This document shows positions 34,121 to 45,812 of a stretch of DNA of 64,000 nucleotides, in pieces. The DNA comes from an uncultured Bryobacteraceae bacterium (GTDB taxonomy: Bacteria > Acidobacteriota > Terriglobia > Bryobacterales > Bryobacteraceae). The DNA lies in the NCBI GenBank assembly GCA_938027685.1, contig CALJAM010000011.1, positions 62,001-126,000 on the forward strand. Direction: 5' to 3'. Made by a program: the position numbers and the translations under genes. The notes under the pieces were generated by a model. It was not told the origin of the DNA, searched no databases, and worked only from the letters and a program-made list of their open reading frames with translations. The stretch's first letter is position 1, and each line of letters begins with the position of its first letter.

Positions 34121-37100
34121 TCAGAAGCTCATGCGCAAGCCGAGGCGGAATTCGCGCGAACGCCCCATCACGTCGGCGGTCTGCGTGGCGAAAATGCGAC
34201 CGAAATTCGCGCTGTCGACGCTGGCGGTCGGCGTGCCGAAGTGCGGCGTGTTGCTGACGTTGAAGGATTCGGCGCGGAACTCGAGTTTCCAGTTCTCCCT
34301 CAGGCGGAAAGACCGGAACAGGCTAAGGTCCATGTTGACCACGCCGGGGGCGCGCATGGTGTTGCGGCCGACGGTGCCGAAGCGAACCTCGGTGACACGG
34401 GCGAAGGCAGTGGTGTCGAACCACGTGCCGTCATCACCCACCTTGCCGAGCTTGGCCACTTTGGGTTTGATCTGGTCGGGCGTCTGGCTGTTGCCCGGCA
34501 TGTTGAGCGAGGCTCCCGAGGCGCTGAGCGTGAACGGCCGGCCTTGATAGGCGGCGAAGAGGCCATTGATCTGCCAGCCTCCCAGCAACCTGCGGGACAG
34601 GCCGGTGGTTGCCCATTTGCCTTCTGCGCCGAAGGGAAGGTCGTAGACGAAGCCGATCTGGAAGATGTGCGGGATGTCATGCGCTGCGCGGGCGCGGTTG
34701 CGGTAGAAGACGCCGGCCGCGTTCCACATGAACGTGGTCCAGTCGCCGTAGTTGGCCATGTCAATCGCAGCCGAGAAGGTGTAGGCCCCTTTCAAGAAGA
34801 GGCCGCGTGCGACCCGACGGTCGAGGGAAACCTGAAGCGAGTGATAGATGCTATGGGTGCGCCCGTCGAACTCGCGCGTGGGCGCGGTGCGCCGGAAGCG
34901 GGCGAAAAGCGGCCGTCCGTTGTTACCCGAGCCGGGGATCTGGGAGGCGTTGATATCCAGGAAGGCGAAGCCGTTCACCAGCGCGGTGCCCACGTAGCCG
35001 ATTGAAGTAACGATCTGGCCGGGCAGTTCGCGCTGGATGATGAAGTTCCAGGACTGGATGTAGCCGCGCGTGAGCGTCTTGTTGGCCACGGGATAGCCCA
35101 TGTCGGCTGCGGGCGGTAGCGGGATGCGGCCTTTGCTGATATCAGGCCCGGGGAGGGCCAGGATGCCGACGTCAGGCCCCAGGGGCTTGTGCGGGATGCC
35201 CGCCGCCACGTAACTCGGGTCGGTCGTCACCGGCTGGTAGGCATTGATGCCGGAGAAGGTGCCCACGATGGTGAGCGGGTACCAGCCGCGCAAGGCTTGT
35301 GCGCCCCAGGGTTTCGGGTCGTATGTGATTCCGTAGCCGCTGCGGATCACGGTCGACTTGGTGAGAAGGTAGGCGAAGCCGACGCGCGGGGCGAACAGTT
35401 TTTTGCTGTAGCCGACGCCCACGTCGCGCGGGATACCGCCCCGGCCTCCGATCAGGACTTCGTTGGTTTCCGGATCGTAGGATTCGATGCCCATGCCGGC
35501 GCTGCGGGTGCGTGTGGGGTAGAGCTCCCAGCGCAGGCCGAGGTTCAGCGTCAGCTTGGGGGAGACGCGCCAGCGATCCCGGATGTAGAGTGCGTACTGG
35601 TTCTCGAAGCTGTTCATTTTGATGTACTGCGGGCTCTTGGCGGCCGAGGAGGGCACGCCGAGCAGGAAGGCGGCGACGGCATTCCACTCGCGTTCAAAGG
35701 AGGGCGTGGGACCCTGGAAGCCGACGGTGCTGCGCAGCGCGGCCGTGTTCAGTGCGGTGATGGCGGAGCCGAACGAGAACTGGCCGCGCGGGCCGCCGCC
35801 GAGCTCAGGCTGCCAGTGGTTCATAAGGTGGTGCAAGTAATCGACGCCGAAGCGGATCTCGTGGGCGCCCTTCATCCAATTGGCGTTACCGTTAAAGGTG
35901 ACCGACTGGTCGTTGCGGAACAGCGGGTTCCAGGTCTCGGTGTAGCCGAGCGTGGTATAGCCGGAGACGGCAAAGCTGGGCATTCCGCCCTCGCGCCAGT
36001 CGGGCCCGTTGGTGCCCGGGATGCCCATCACGTCCAGACCGAATTTGGTCTGCAGGTCCGGCTGTTGCACGTCCTGGCCGAAACGGGTCCAACCCAGCAC
36101 GCCGTCGACGAGGAAGGTGGGCGAGACCGTGTAGGTTTGCCCGATGCCGGCGACCTGCACCAGCGTGTGGCCCCTGCCCAGGCCGCCGTCGGAAAGGGGC
36201 GGGCCGCCCGCCTTGCCCAAGCTGGCGTCGGCTTGGACCAGCGCGTTCATGATGCTGTACTTGTACCAGAGCTGGTGCTTATCGCGGCGGTTCCAGTTGA
36301 TTTTGACGTCGGCATTGTTGCGGTTCAGCCGCTGGGTGCCGGAGTTGAAAAAGTTGTTCAGATCGCCCGGCTGGTTGGGCGGCGGGACCAGATCGAGCAG
36401 TTTCTTGATGGAGGCGTTCAGGCGGTTCGGCGGGATGACGTTGATCCGCCCGTTATGGGAAAAAACTGCCCGCCCGGTGCCGTCGGGATTGCCGGTGTAA
36501 GGATCGAAGATCATTCCGTGCCGCAACTGCGTGCTTCCGCCCTCGGTGGTGCGGACCATGATGGGCCGCCCGGCGGCGTCGAAGATCGGATCCCCGAGCT
36601 TGCGCGTGAAGTCTCCCTGCCGGTAATCGTTGGGAAATACGGAAAGCAGCAAGGAGCGGCCCACGCGCTCGAAGACGCCTTCCCAGTCGCCGAAGAAAAA
36701 CCACTGGTTCTTCTTGATGGGACCGCCGAGGCTGCCGCCCAGGATGTTGCGAATGTTCTTGGGCTTAGCCTTCAGACCCACGCGGTTCTCGTCCCAGAGG
36801 AAAGCGCGCATGGCGTTGTCCTGGTGCATGCCGAAGAGGCTGCCGTGAAACTCGTTGGTGCCGGACTTAGTGACCACGGTGACGGCCGCGCCGCCCGTCA
36901 TGCCCTGCTCGGCGTCAAAGCTGTTGGTCGAGATGTTGACCTCCTGAATGCTTTCCACCGGGGGCACGTAGACGACGTGATGCGGCATCGTGACCAGAAT
37001 GTTGGCCGCTCCGTCCAGGCGCGTGTTATTGGCGCCTCTTTCCTGTCCGTTGATGTTGGTGGTCAGCGCGCGTCCGGGCGTGTCGATCACCGCGTTTTGG

Positions 37101-37618
37101 AATCGAGCCGGCGTCGCGCCCGGGACCAGGTTGATCAGCATCTGGTAGTTGCGGTAAGCGGCCAGCGGCAAGTTGACCAAGGCCCGCGGCTCGAGGTTGA
37201 CGTTGACATCGGTCTTAGTGGTCTGAAGCAGAGCGGCGGTGGCTTCCACGGTGATGGATTCGGTGATGGCCCCCACCTCGAGCGCGACGTCGACGCGGGT
37301 CACTGTGTTGGTGAGCACGTTCACTCCCCGGCGAGTGAAGGGCTTGAAGCCCGCCGCGCTCACCGAGACGTCGTAGTTGCCCTGCAGCAGATTGGGAACC
37401 GAAAAGTAACCAGTTTCGTCGGTCGAGGCCTGTCGTGAGAGGCCGGTGGCCGTGTTCTGGACCGTGATCGTGGCCTTGGGCACGGCGGCGCCGGTAGGGT
37501 CGGTAACGGTCCCGACTACCGTGCCGTAGAGGACCTGGGCTGCGACCGGAAGGGGCGCGGCTGCGACGAGGTAAAGGCAGGCCGCGACGAAGGGTACCGC
37601 CCTGCTGACGGAGTTCAT
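34121..37618 (-). CDS. Oar-type TonB-dependent receptor with carboxypeptidase-like N-domain
   Basis: 1165 residues from the ATG at 37618, with AGGAGG six bases upstream. An upstream open extension lies beyond the promoter and is rejected. The signal peptide reaches about residue 28 (FVAACLYLVAAAPLPVAAQ). The regulatory-like domain is GTVVGTVTDPTGAAVPKATI, with GYFSVPNLLQGNYDVSVSAAG. The plug contains TRLDGAANILVTMPHHVVYV, VESIQEVNISTNSFDAEQG and AAVTVVTKSGTNEFHG. The barrel ends in FRLGLRMSF. It lies downstream of the hydrolase and isomerase genes on the same strand but has its own promoter (37637-37665), so it may form a sugar-scavenging locus with them. The ligand is unknown. Confidence 0.93.
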   Translation of the reverse strand: MNSVSRAVPFVAACLYLVAAAPLPVAAQVLYGTVVGTVTDPTGAAVPKATITVQNTATGLSRQASTDETGYFSVPNLLQGNYDVSVSAAGFKPFTRRGVNVLTNTVTRVDVALEVGAITESITVEATAALLQTTKTDVNVNLEPRALVNLPLAAYRNYQMLINLVPGATPARFQNAVIDTPGRALTTNINGQERGANNTRLDGAANILVTMPHHVVYVPPVESIQEVNISTNSFDAEQGMTGGAAVTVVTKSGTNEFHGSLFGMHQDNAMRAFLWDENRVGLKAKPKNIRNILGGSLGGPIKKNQWFFFGDWEGVFERVGRSLLLSVFPNDYRQGDFTRKLGDPIFDAAGRPIMVRTTEGGSTQLRHGMIFDPYTGNPDGTGRAVFSHNGRINVIPPNRLNASIKKLLDLVPPPNQPGDLNNFFNSGTQRLNRNNADVKINWNRRDKHQLWYKYSIMNALVQADASLGKAGGPPLSDGGLGRGHTLVQVAGIGQTYTVSPTFLVDGVLGWTRFGQDVQQPDLQTKFGLDVMGIPGTNGPDWREGGMPSFAVSGYTTLGYTETWNPLFRNDQSVTFNGNANWMKGAHEIRFGVDYLHHLMNHWQPELGGGPRGQFSFGSAITALNTAALRSTVGFQGPTPSFEREWNAVAAFLLGVPSSAAKSPQYIKMNSFENQYALYIRDRWRVSPKLTLNLGLRWELYPTRTRSAGMGIESYDPETNEVLIGGRGGIPRDVGVGYSKKLFAPRVGFAYLLTKSTVIRSGYGITYDPKPWGAQALRGWYPLTIVGTFSGINAYQPVTTDPSYVAAGIPHKPLGPDVGILALPGPDISKGRIPLPPAADMGYPVANKTLTRGYIQSWNFIIQRELPGQIVTSIGYVGTALVNGFAFLDINASQIPGSGNNGRPLFARFRRTAPTREFDGRTHSIYHSLQVSLDRRVARGLFLKGAYTFSAAIDMANYGDWTTFMWNAAGVFYRNRARAAHDIPHIFQIGFVYDLPFGAEGKWATTGLSRRLLGGWQINGLFAAYQGRPFTLSASGASLNMPGNSQTPDQIKPKVAKLGKVGDDGTWFDTTAFARVTEVRFGTVGRNTMRAPGVVNMDLSLFRSFRLRENWKLEFRAESFNVSNTPHFGTPTASVDSANFGRIFATQTADVMGRSREFRLGLRMSF

Positions 37619-37636
37619 GGCTAACCTCCTGCGATA

Positions 37637-37665
37637 AGGATACGCCGCCTGCCGAAGGAGGTCAA
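37637..37665 (-). promoter_or_regulatory. Near-consensus sigma-70 promoter of the TonB receptor gene
   Basis: Read on the minus strand: TTGACC (37665-37660), 17 bases, TATCCT (37642-37637), then AGGAGGTTAG and the ATG at 37618. The short leader carrying AGGAGGTTAG is the same arrangement as at 30295-30352. Confidence 0.72.
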
Positions 37666-37689
37666 CGAGTTTTCGAGGCGATTCCGGGA

Positions 37690-40032
37690 CTACTTTTTCA
37701 GGAGCCAGACCTCCGAAACCTGGCAGCCGCGTCCGTTGCCGCCCAGGCCGGGTTCCTGCTGCCAGCTCAGCCAAAGCTCGCCGTCGGCCGTAGCTTCCGG
37801 AGGGATCTCGAACTCGAGCGGTCGGAAGGGGAAGGGCTTTTCGATGAGCGGATGAATTTCGTACTGATCGTCCGCCACCAACCGAATCCGGCGCTTGACG
37901 GCGTCGCCGCCGTAAACGACGCGCAGGCGGTAGCGCGCCGAGGGGTCGAGGCCGCTGTAATGCATGCGGAGGGTATTATCGAAGAGCGCTTCAGCGTGAT
38001 CGCGCCAGGAGGTGCGCAAGGAGGCGCGCGGAGCGAAACCGACCAGGGCCGAGCGGCGGAAGTCCGGGTCTTGCTCGAAGCCGGGGCCTCGCACCAGCCG
38101 CGGCTGGGCCGTCAGGTTGCCGAGATCGTCATAAAATCCGCCGGGTCCGGGATTAGTCCAGTTCACGATTTCTTCGATGGCGCGCAGCCGTTCGGCCTCG
38201 CTTGCGAGCTTGCGAATCTCAGCGAAACGCTCTTTAAGCCAGGGGCGGTTGTTGAGCGGGACGTCGATGGAGTCCAGGTTGGCGCCGCGCTCGAGGGCGA
38301 TCGCCTGATAGCGGGGCACGCTGAGTTGCATGCGGATGCTCTGAAAGAGCGCTTCGGCCAGCTCGAAAACGCGGGCGCGCCAGGCGGAGTGAGGCCCGGG
38401 CTGGTCGGCGCGGTCGAGGATCTCTTCGGCCTGCCTCATGGCCTCCAGGGTGCCGCGGCGTGCAGCATCACGCAGGACGGCCATCGCTTCCTCCTCGAGC
38501 GCGGTCTCGCGGATCAGGCGGCTACGCAGGCAGGCGTCGTAATAGGCGCGGTAAAGGGCCATTTGGAGCCGCCAGTTGGCGAGCTCCTGCGGCGTGGCTG
38601 CCTGTTCGATGGCGCGAAACTGCTCGAGCGTCGTGTAGACGCCGGAGTTGGTTGCCAGGGGACCTTGCCAGTTGCGCTCCAGCGCCAGCAGTCCCTGGGC
38701 GAAGGCGTCCTCCCAGCGCTCGCCGATGAAGTAGCGCGCGTACTCGCGGAGTACCGAGACGATGTCGGCATCGGGATCCCAGCCCAGCGCGCTCCAGAGG
38801 ATCTTGTTGACGTCGTCGTTGCAGCCTTCCGAGTAGGTTACGAATCCGTCGGTGTGCGGCCGCGCCAGACGGAAGATGCGCGCGTGCCCGAGCGGCCGCG
38901 GGTTGATCACCTCGCGTCCCTCGGTCAGCGCGAAGGCGGCGTCCCAGTCGGGGACCGGATACTGGCAGTGGCGGCTGTGCGTGATGTCGGGGTAGTCGCG
39001 GATGGGATAGCGCTTGGGCACGCGGGCGCGCAGCTCGGCGAGGCTGATCCGGATCTGTGGACCGGCCGCGATTCCGGTCAGCCACGCCGGTTCGGTCTTC
39101 AGGATGGCGAAGAATTCCTCCAGCCAGGATTGGGAGAAGCTCTGCGGGGAGACCCACATGCCAGCACGCGGATGATAGCGGCGGAGGTTGGCGGCCTGTT
39201 TTTCAAGGAGCGCCATCAGGTACTTCGGCGGGGTATGACCGGGGTCTCCGCCTGGTACGAAGACGTGGTCAATGCGCGGAAGCTGGCGGAAGACTTCGCC
39301 CCATTCCTTCAGAGCGGACTGGACGGTCGCCGGGTCGGAGTAGTCCTTGTCGAGCGCGGGGTACCAGATCCAGACGTCGAGGCCGTATGCATCGGCGAGC
39401 CGCGACATCTCGACCATCATCTGCATCGGAGGCAGCGGGAAATGGGGGCTGTCGGCGGCGTCGTCGGATCGCGGCGGGATGAGTTCGATGGCGTTGGTGC
39501 CAAAAACGGCCAGGTCGCGGATGTACTGCTCCCACATGGCGACGGTCCAGCCGTCGTAAGAGTTGGTTTTAGGTCGGTAGCCGAGTTGATGGCCGCGGAG
39601 CTTGACGGCCGGGGCGGTCGAGATCCGCACGGGCGCATCGAGTCGGACCGAGCCCTTGCGCATGCGAAGCAGGCGCAGGAGCCGGCCCACGCCGAAGAGC
39701 ACGCCGCGGGCATCGTTGCCTGCGATGAAGACGAGGTGAGCGCCGGCCGAATCCTGGGTCCAGATGCGGTAGCCCTCGGGTGCCGCGGGGGGCGGCGGTT
39801 CTGCGCTGTAGCGGCTGCGAAACTCCGAGAGCCGTGCGGCCGGGGTGACGACCACAACCGCTTTGGCTTCCGAGGGCCAGTGGTTGCTGACGGGCCAGCG
39901 GATCGCGGTGCGCTTTTCGACCTCTTCGACGAGCATGGCCACGGCTTTTTGTTCGGGCCCTGAGAGCTTGGCGGGCGTGACTACAGTCGCTTGATCGAGA
40001 GTCCAAACAGCCAACAGCAAGGCCAGCATCAT
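37690..40032 (-). CDS. Secreted glycoside hydrolase-like protein (alpha-glucuronidase/GH20-like)
   Basis: 780 residues. The short signal peptide is [15 protein letters not shown]. The N-terminal part (about 20-110) looks like the small alpha/beta domain that precedes GH67/GH20 barrels ([39 protein letters not shown]). The barrel begins with [19 protein letters not shown] and shows [35 protein letters not shown] and [15 protein letters not shown] helical region and a C-terminal beta domain ([19 protein letters not shown]) follow. Catalytic residues cannot be assigned with confidence. It starts five bases after the isomerase stop and is probably co-transcribed with it. A role in breaking down uronic-acid or hexosamine polymers is inferred. 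Confidence 0.72.
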   Translation of the reverse strand: MMLALLLAVWTLDQATVVTPAKLSGPEQKAVAMLVEEVEKRTAIRWPVSNHWPSEAKAVVVVTPAARLSEFRSRYSAEPPPPAAPEGYRIWTQDSAGAHLVFIAGNDARGVLFGVGRLLRLLRMRKGSVRLDAPVRISTAPAVKLRGHQLGYRPKTNSYDGWTVAMWEQYIRDLAVFGTNAIELIPPRSDDAADSPHFPLPPMQMMVEMSRLADAYGLDVWIWYPALDKDYSDPATVQSALKEWGEVFRQLPRIDHVFVPGGDPGHTPPKYLMALLEKQAANLRRYHPRAGMWVSPQSFSQSWLEEFFAILKTEPAWLTGIAAGPQIRISLAELRARVPKRYPIRDYPDITHSRHCQYPVPDWDAAFALTEGREVINPRPLGHARIFRLARPHTDGFVTYSEGCNDDVNKILWSALGWDPDADIVSVLREYARYFIGERWEDAFAQGLLALERNWQGPLATNSGVYTTLEQFRAIEQAATPQELANWRLQMALYRAYYDACLRSRLIRETALEEEAMAVLRDAARRGTLEAMRQAEEILDRADQPGPHSAWRARVFELAEALFQSIRMQLSVPRYQAIALERGANLDSIDVPLNNRPWLKERFAEIRKLASEAERLRAIEEIVNWTNPGPGGFYDDLGNLTAQPRLVRGPGFEQDPDFRRSALVGFAPRASLRTSWRDHAEALFDNTLRMHYSGLDPSARYRLRVVYGGDAVKRRIRLVADDQYEIHPLIEKPFPFRPLEFEIPPEATADGELWLSWQQEPGLGGNGRGCQVSEVWLLKK

Positions 40033-40037
40033 GCACC

Positions 40038-40907
40038 TCAGGCGGAGTATTTCGCCGCCAGCTCGCGCAAGCGTTTGAGCAAGCGGGGAACAGCTGTTTC
40101 GGGGGGCTCCTTGGCTTCGTACTCCAGCGCGAAGTAGCCGCGGTAGCCCGAGCGTGCGACCATCGCGAAGATCCGATCCCAGTCGGACTCCACCACGCGG
40201 CCGGATTCATCGCGCATGTTGCATTTGACCTGGATGTTGACAGCGTAGGGCAGGCACAGCTCGATCTGCCGCCAGACGTCGGCGGAGAAATTGCCGGTAT
40301 CGAGGTTGATGCCGACCCAGGGGGAGTTCGCCTGTCGGACAATCTTGACGATGGTTTCGGCGCGCTCGGTGACGCCGCCGTGGTTTTCGAGGCCGAGGAT
40401 GACGCCTTTGCGTGCAGCGTACTGAGCTGCCTCCGCGAGAACCTCGGCGGCCCAGCCGGCCGCCTGGTCTTCCGTGGCTCCCTGCGGAACACGGCCGCCG
40501 AAGACGCGGATGTGGCCGGCGCCGAGCAGGGAAGCCACATCCACCCAGCGCTTGATCTCTTCGATTTCCTTGCGCCGCTGCTCTGCGGTGGGTCGGGTCA
40601 TCTCGGTGCGCACCGAGATGCTGTAGATTTCCACCGCGTTGCGATACGCGAGGCGCTTCAGGTCCGTCAGCCAAGTTTCGGTGAGCGGCGTGGGGAACCA
40701 GTAAACCGTAAGATCGAGTCCGTCGAGGCCGTGTTCGACGGCGTAAAGGACCAGATCCTGGTAGGTCATGGTTGCCGCCTGCAAAGCCTGGCGGAACGTG
40801 TAGGCGCAGAGGGCGGGCCGCAGGCGTGCTTTGCGGGGGGCGGGCTGGGCGAGGGTCAGGCGGGCTGTGGCAGCCGGCAAGAGACCGAGCCAATCGCGTC
40901 GTGTCAT
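40038..40907 (-). CDS. Tat-exported sugar phosphate isomerase/epimerase-like TIM barrel
   Basis: 289 residues from the ATG at 40907, three bases after AGGAGG. An upstream open extension is not supported. The N-terminus [20 protein letters not shown] is a twin-arginine signal. The rest is an AP-endonuclease-2/xylose-isomerase barrel: [56 protein letters not shown] and [11 protein letters not shown], with the glutamate, histidine and aspartate residues that bind metal in this family. It likely acts on free sugars in the periplasm together with the co-transcribed glycoside hydrolase-like protein. The exact reaction is unknown. The gene diverges from rpsO. Confidence 0.85.
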   Translation of the reverse strand: MTRRDWLGLLPAATARLTLAQPAPRKARLRPALCAYTFRQALQAATMTYQDLVLYAVEHGLDGLDLTVYWFPTPLTETWLTDLKRLAYRNAVEIYSISVRTEMTRPTAEQRRKEIEEIKRWVDVASLLGAGHIRVFGGRVPQGATEDQAAGWAAEVLAEAAQYAARKGVILGLENHGGVTERAETIVKIVRQANSPWVGINLDTGNFSADVWRQIELCLPYAVNIQVKCNMRDESGRVVESDWDRIFAMVARSGYRGYFALEYEAKEPPETAVPRLLKRLRELAAKYSA

Positions 40908-40929
40908 GAGCCTCCTGTTCGAACCCCCG

Positions 40930-40935
40930 ATTATA
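40930..40935 (-). promoter_or_regulatory. Candidate -10 box for the Tat isomerase gene
   Basis: On the minus strand a perfect TATAAT lies 22 bases before the ATG at 40907, leaving a leader of about 15 bases with AGGAGG. The -35 region is poor. Confidence 0.4.
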
Positions 40936-41033
40936 GTGAAGCGGGGGTTAGGACGGTGGTGGGGCTTGTGTGGTATCCTATTGAGCGGAAAGACGGACAG
41001 AGAGGACGAGAGGCAAGGAGTACTCATCCGAGG

Positions 41034-41303
41034 ATGGCCCTGGCGACAGAAACGAAGAAGGAAATTATGGCGCGATACCAGCGCCATCGTAGCGATACGG
41101 GTTCACCCGAGGTGCAGGTGGCGATCCTGAGCCGACGCATAGCGGATCTGACCGAGCATCTGAAGACGCACCGCAAGGATCACCACTCACGCCGGGGTTT
41201 GTTGATGCTGGTCGCCCAGCGGCGGCGGCTTCTGAACTACCTGAGGCGATGCAGTCCGGAACGCTATCAGAAGCTGATCCAGCAGTTGGGCCTGCGCCGC
41301 TAG
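41034..41303 (+). CDS. rpsO: 30S ribosomal protein S15
   Basis: 89 residues, the normal length. The signature is complete: [57 protein letters not shown] and [11 protein letters not shown]15 binds 16S rRNA early in assembly of the small-subunit platform. I chose the ATG at 41034 because the conserved [10 protein letters not shown]-terminus begins there; a long open frame upstream is spurious. It precedes pnp by 174 bases, the common rpsO-pnp pairing. A promoter may lie around 40949-40979 (TATCCT at 40974) but is weak. Confidence 0.97.
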   Translation: MALATETKKEIMARYQRHRSDTGSPEVQVAILSRRIADLTEHLKTHRKDHHSRRGLLMLVAQRRRLLNYLRRCSPERYQKLIQQLGLRR

Positions 41304-41443
41304 AGCCGTACTCGCCGACATCGCGAACGACCCGGAGGCGCGCTTGCCGGGCGAAACCGGCGGGCGGCGGGGTTGCTCGCTCTCGCAGCTCCACCGACTC
41401 CAATCTCTGCTCCGGGCATACGAGCATGTGCCTGGATAACGAG

Positions 41444-41459
41444 CCGGTCGCAGGACCGG
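41444..41459 (+). promoter_or_regulatory. Short hairpin immediately upstream of the pnp ribosome site
   Basis: CCGGTC-gcag-GACCGG is a perfect 6-base stem ending five bases before the GGAGGT ribosome site (41464-41469). In enteric bacteria the rpsO-pnp leader is a site of RNase III and PNPase autocontrol. Whether this small stem plays such a part is speculation. Confidence 0.3.
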
Positions 41460-41477
41460 GATTGGAGGTATCCCCCC

Positions 41478-43585
<2,108 letters not shown>

Positions 43586-43589
<4 letters not shown>

Positions 43590-43602
43590 GGGGCGCCCTC
43601 AG
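43586..43602. terminator. Hairpin across the pnp stop codon, between convergent genes
   Basis: CTGAGGG-gcg-CCCTCAG is a perfect 7-base stem that includes the pnp stop and reaches the stop of the convergent isomerase-like gene (43599). It could serve both strands. There is no clear T run on either side. Confidence 0.4.
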
Positions 43603-44414
43603 GCACCCAGGGCGGCCAGAACACCGCGCATGTAAGCGAAGGACTTGGCCATCCCCAGGAACGGGTCGTCCGGATCGATCTCGTACTCGAGGTTGACGCT
43701 GCCCCGATAATTGATTTTCCGCAGGGCGCGGAAGATGCCGACGATGGGCAGCACGCCCTCGCCGACCGGGCAGTCCGATCCGCGCTTTTTGGTATCGCGC
43801 AGGTCCTTGATGTGGACGTCGAGCACGCGGGGGCCGGCGCGCAAGATGGATTCGACCGGATCGGTTCCGGTGCGCGCCGTGTGACCGACATCCACGCACA
43901 GGCCGACGCGGGGATCCATATCGCGGATGACCTCGAGCGCCGACTCGGGGGTGGGGAAGTGCTTATCTTCGGGGCCGTGATTGTGCACGGCGACCTTGAT
44001 GTTGTACTGCTTCACGAACCGCTCGATGCGGGGCAGCGTCTGCCGCGTGGGCGCGATCACCATGAGCGGCATGCCGCAGTCGCGCGCGTAGTCGAAGTAG
44101 AAGCGGATGTCGGCGTCGTCGTCCTTTTGTAGGGAGATGGTGCCGCCGCCGACGATGGTGAGGCCTGCATCCTCGAACTCCTTGCGGCCGGCTGCACGGG
44201 CTTCGGGCGAGTCCGCGTAGCGCAGGTGGAACTCTTTGATGCAGACATACCGCACGCCGAGTTTCCTGATGATCTCGATAGCCTGGGCGCGCGTGAACTT
44301 GCGCAACGAGTAACTGGCCACGCCGAGAGTGAAATCGCCCGCCGGTGCGGCGACGCCTCGCGCGGCCGGAAGCGCGACAGCGGGTGCGGAAACAAAAGCA
44401 CGTCGAGTGATCAT
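43599..44414 (-). CDS. Exported sugar phosphate isomerase/epimerase-like TIM barrel
   Basis: 271 residues. MITRRAFVSAPAVALPAARGV is a Tat-like signal with a paired arginine. The barrel reads LGVASYSLRKFTRAQAIEIIRKLG, YVCIKEFHL, PLMVIAPTRQTLPRIERFV, VAVHNHGPEDKHFP, GLCVDVGHTARTGTDP, VLDVHIKDL and VNLEYEIDPDDPF, with the usual metal-binding His/Asp/Glu set. It belongs to the same superfamily as the protein at 40038 but is clearly different in sequence. Substrate unknown. It converges on pnp (gap 9 bases) and follows the ygfZ block on the same strand. Confidence 0.87.
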   Translation of the reverse strand: MITRRAFVSAPAVALPAARGVAAPAGDFTLGVASYSLRKFTRAQAIEIIRKLGVRYVCIKEFHLRYADSPEARAAGRKEFEDAGLTIVGGGTISLQKDDDADIRFYFDYARDCGMPLMVIAPTRQTLPRIERFVKQYNIKVAVHNHGPEDKHFPTPESALEVIRDMDPRVGLCVDVGHTARTGTDPVESILRAGPRVLDVHIKDLRDTKKRGSDCPVGEGVLPIVGIFRALRKINYRGSVNLEYEIDPDDPFLGMAKSFAYMRGVLAALGA

Positions 44415-44462
44415 GGGCTTGACTCCGAACTAGTAGTGTACGCGCAACCGCAGGGGCGCGAC

Positions 44463-45407
44463 TCAGGCCGGGGGCTCCGGCAGCAGCCGGGCAGCTTGTC
44501 CTCCGACCGTGAGCGTCAGACCCTGCGCTTCCGCCACGCGGAGGTAACCAAGCGCCATGACCTGGGCGCGGGCGGGCGACCAGGCCGCCGAGGTGATCGC
44601 GCCCACGCGCTTGCCTTCCGCCAGGATCGCCGAGCCGGCAGCCGGCGCCTCGGTCCCATCGATCACCAGACGGACCAGTAGTCGGCGGACCTGACCGCGC
44701 GCGCGGATGCGCTCCACGATCTCTTGCCCGATGTAACATCCCTTGTCGAAGTGGACGGCGTGGAGAAGCTGCGTCTCCTGCGGCAGGTGGTCTTCGGTGA
44801 TATCGTCTCCGTAGCGCGGTCGGCCCCGCTCGAGGCGCACGGTGCGCAGCTCGGAAGGCGAGGCCTGCGGTATGCCTGCCGCCCGGAGCCGAGCGACCGT
44901 CGCCTGGCGGGCATCGCGAGGCAGATAGAGCCGATAGCCTTCGAGTCCCGTGGCGCTCACGCGCGCGATGCGAGCATGACCCCATTCGGTGTGAGCAAAG
45001 GGCGGCAAGGGGACGGGTGCGCCAAGCTCCTGCAACGCCGCCGCACTACGGGGACCTTCCAAGGCGATGACCGTCGTCTGCTCGCTTGCGTCCGCCAGCG
45101 CCACGTCGTCCGCGATGATGTGCTTGTCCAGGTGCGCGTAGATCGCCTCGCGTGTCTCCGGCTCCAGATCGAGCAGGAAACTGCCGGCCAGGCAGAGGAT
45201 GTTGACGTCGGCGAGGATGCGCCCCTGCGGGTCGAGCAGGAACGCGTAGCAACCCTGACCGGGCGCAAGCCGGGCTACGTGGTTGGTGACCATGGCGTGG
45301 AGCCAGCGGACCCGATCGGGGCCGGTGACGTGAAAGACGGTCCGGCCGCCGAGCTCCGCCCACGCCGCCGCTGCACGGAGAGCCTCGTAGCCGATCATCG
45401 CTTTCAA
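44463..45407 (-). CDS. ygfZ: YgfZ/GcvT-type folate-binding protein
   Basis: 314 residues. The YgfZ signature K-G-C-Y-I-G-Q-E lies in HFDKGCYIGQEIVERI near residue 222. The N-terminal tetrahydrofolate-binding fold shows VFHVTGPDRVRWLHAMVTN and GQGCYAFLLDPQGRILADV. Family members bind folate and support iron-sulfur cluster assembly or repair. The start is a TTG whose bases overlap the stop of the membrane protein upstream (TTGA); an ATG three codons in is the alternative. Confidence 0.9.
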   Translation of the reverse strand: MKAMIGYEALRAAAAWAELGGRTVFHVTGPDRVRWLHAMVTNHVARLAPGQGCYAFLLDPQGRILADVNILCLAGSFLLDLEPETREAIYAHLDKHIIADDVALADASEQTTVIALEGPRSAAALQELGAPVPLPPFAHTEWGHARIARVSATGLEGYRLYLPRDARQATVARLRAAGIPQASPSELRTVRLERGRPRYGDDITEDHLPQETQLLHAVHFDKGCYIGQEIVERIRARGQVRRLLVRLVIDGTEAPAAGSAILAEGKRVGAITSAAWSPARAQVMALGYLRVAEAQGLTLTVGGQAARLLPEPPA

Positions 45408-45796
45408 TAGATGCGCCGCAGGTAAGCGGCGACGGCGATGACCAGGAGTCCCGAGATCGCTGCGCTAGCCGTACGTCTTTGCCGCTCCGCCTCGGTGCGC
45501 GCGGCGACGGCGAGCGCGGCCGAGACAAAGACGTGGACGGCGAGCAGCAGTTTGATGACGAGCCAGATCCAGTAATACCGGCTGTGGCCATGGTCTGCGA
45601 GGAGGTTGTAAAGGCCGGAGACGACCAGGCCGACGATCGTGCTCCAGAGCCAGGGACGCAGGCGGTTGCGAGGCGCTTGGAGCGAATCCTCGGCGACGAA
45701 ACGGGCGTAGAAGAAGCCACCGACCAGGAGGGCCGCGCAGGCCACATGCACCCAGCGCACCAGGATGCGAAGTAGTTCCCCCGCGCCGTGGTCCAT
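45404..45796 (-). CDS. Small integral membrane protein (CopD-like look)
   Basis: About 130 residues with four hydrophobic segments: LVRWVHVACAALLVGGFFYARF, LWSTIVGLVVSGLYNLLA, YWIWLVIKLLLAVHVFVSAALAV and AISGLLVIAVAAYL. The HVACAALLVGG start and conserved histidines (WVHV, HGHS, VHVF) resemble CopD/DUF-type four-helix membrane proteins. Function unknown. Translation is coupled to ygfZ. I place the start at the ATG 45796 because the alternative ATG at 45814 would overlap the start codon of the divergent gene. Confidence 0.72.
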   Translation of the reverse strand: MDHGAGELLRILVRWVHVACAALLVGGFFYARFVAEDSLQAPRNRLRPWLWSTIVGLVVSGLYNLLADHGHSRYYWIWLVIKLLLAVHVFVSAALAVAARTEAERQRRTASAAISGLLVIAVAAYLRRIY

Positions 45797-45812
45797 AATG
45801 AGAGCATAGCGC

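Noticed and set aside
35189-37438. Open frame of 749 codons on the plus strand, opposite a TonB receptor
   Set aside because: It mirrors the receptor codons in GC-rich DNA, has no domain or start signal, and the minus-strand receptor is unambiguous.
37852-39963. Open frame of 703 codons on the plus strand opposite the hydrolase gene
   Set aside because: The composition is that of a shadow frame with no recognisable motif; the minus-strand protein has a signal peptide and conserved blocks.
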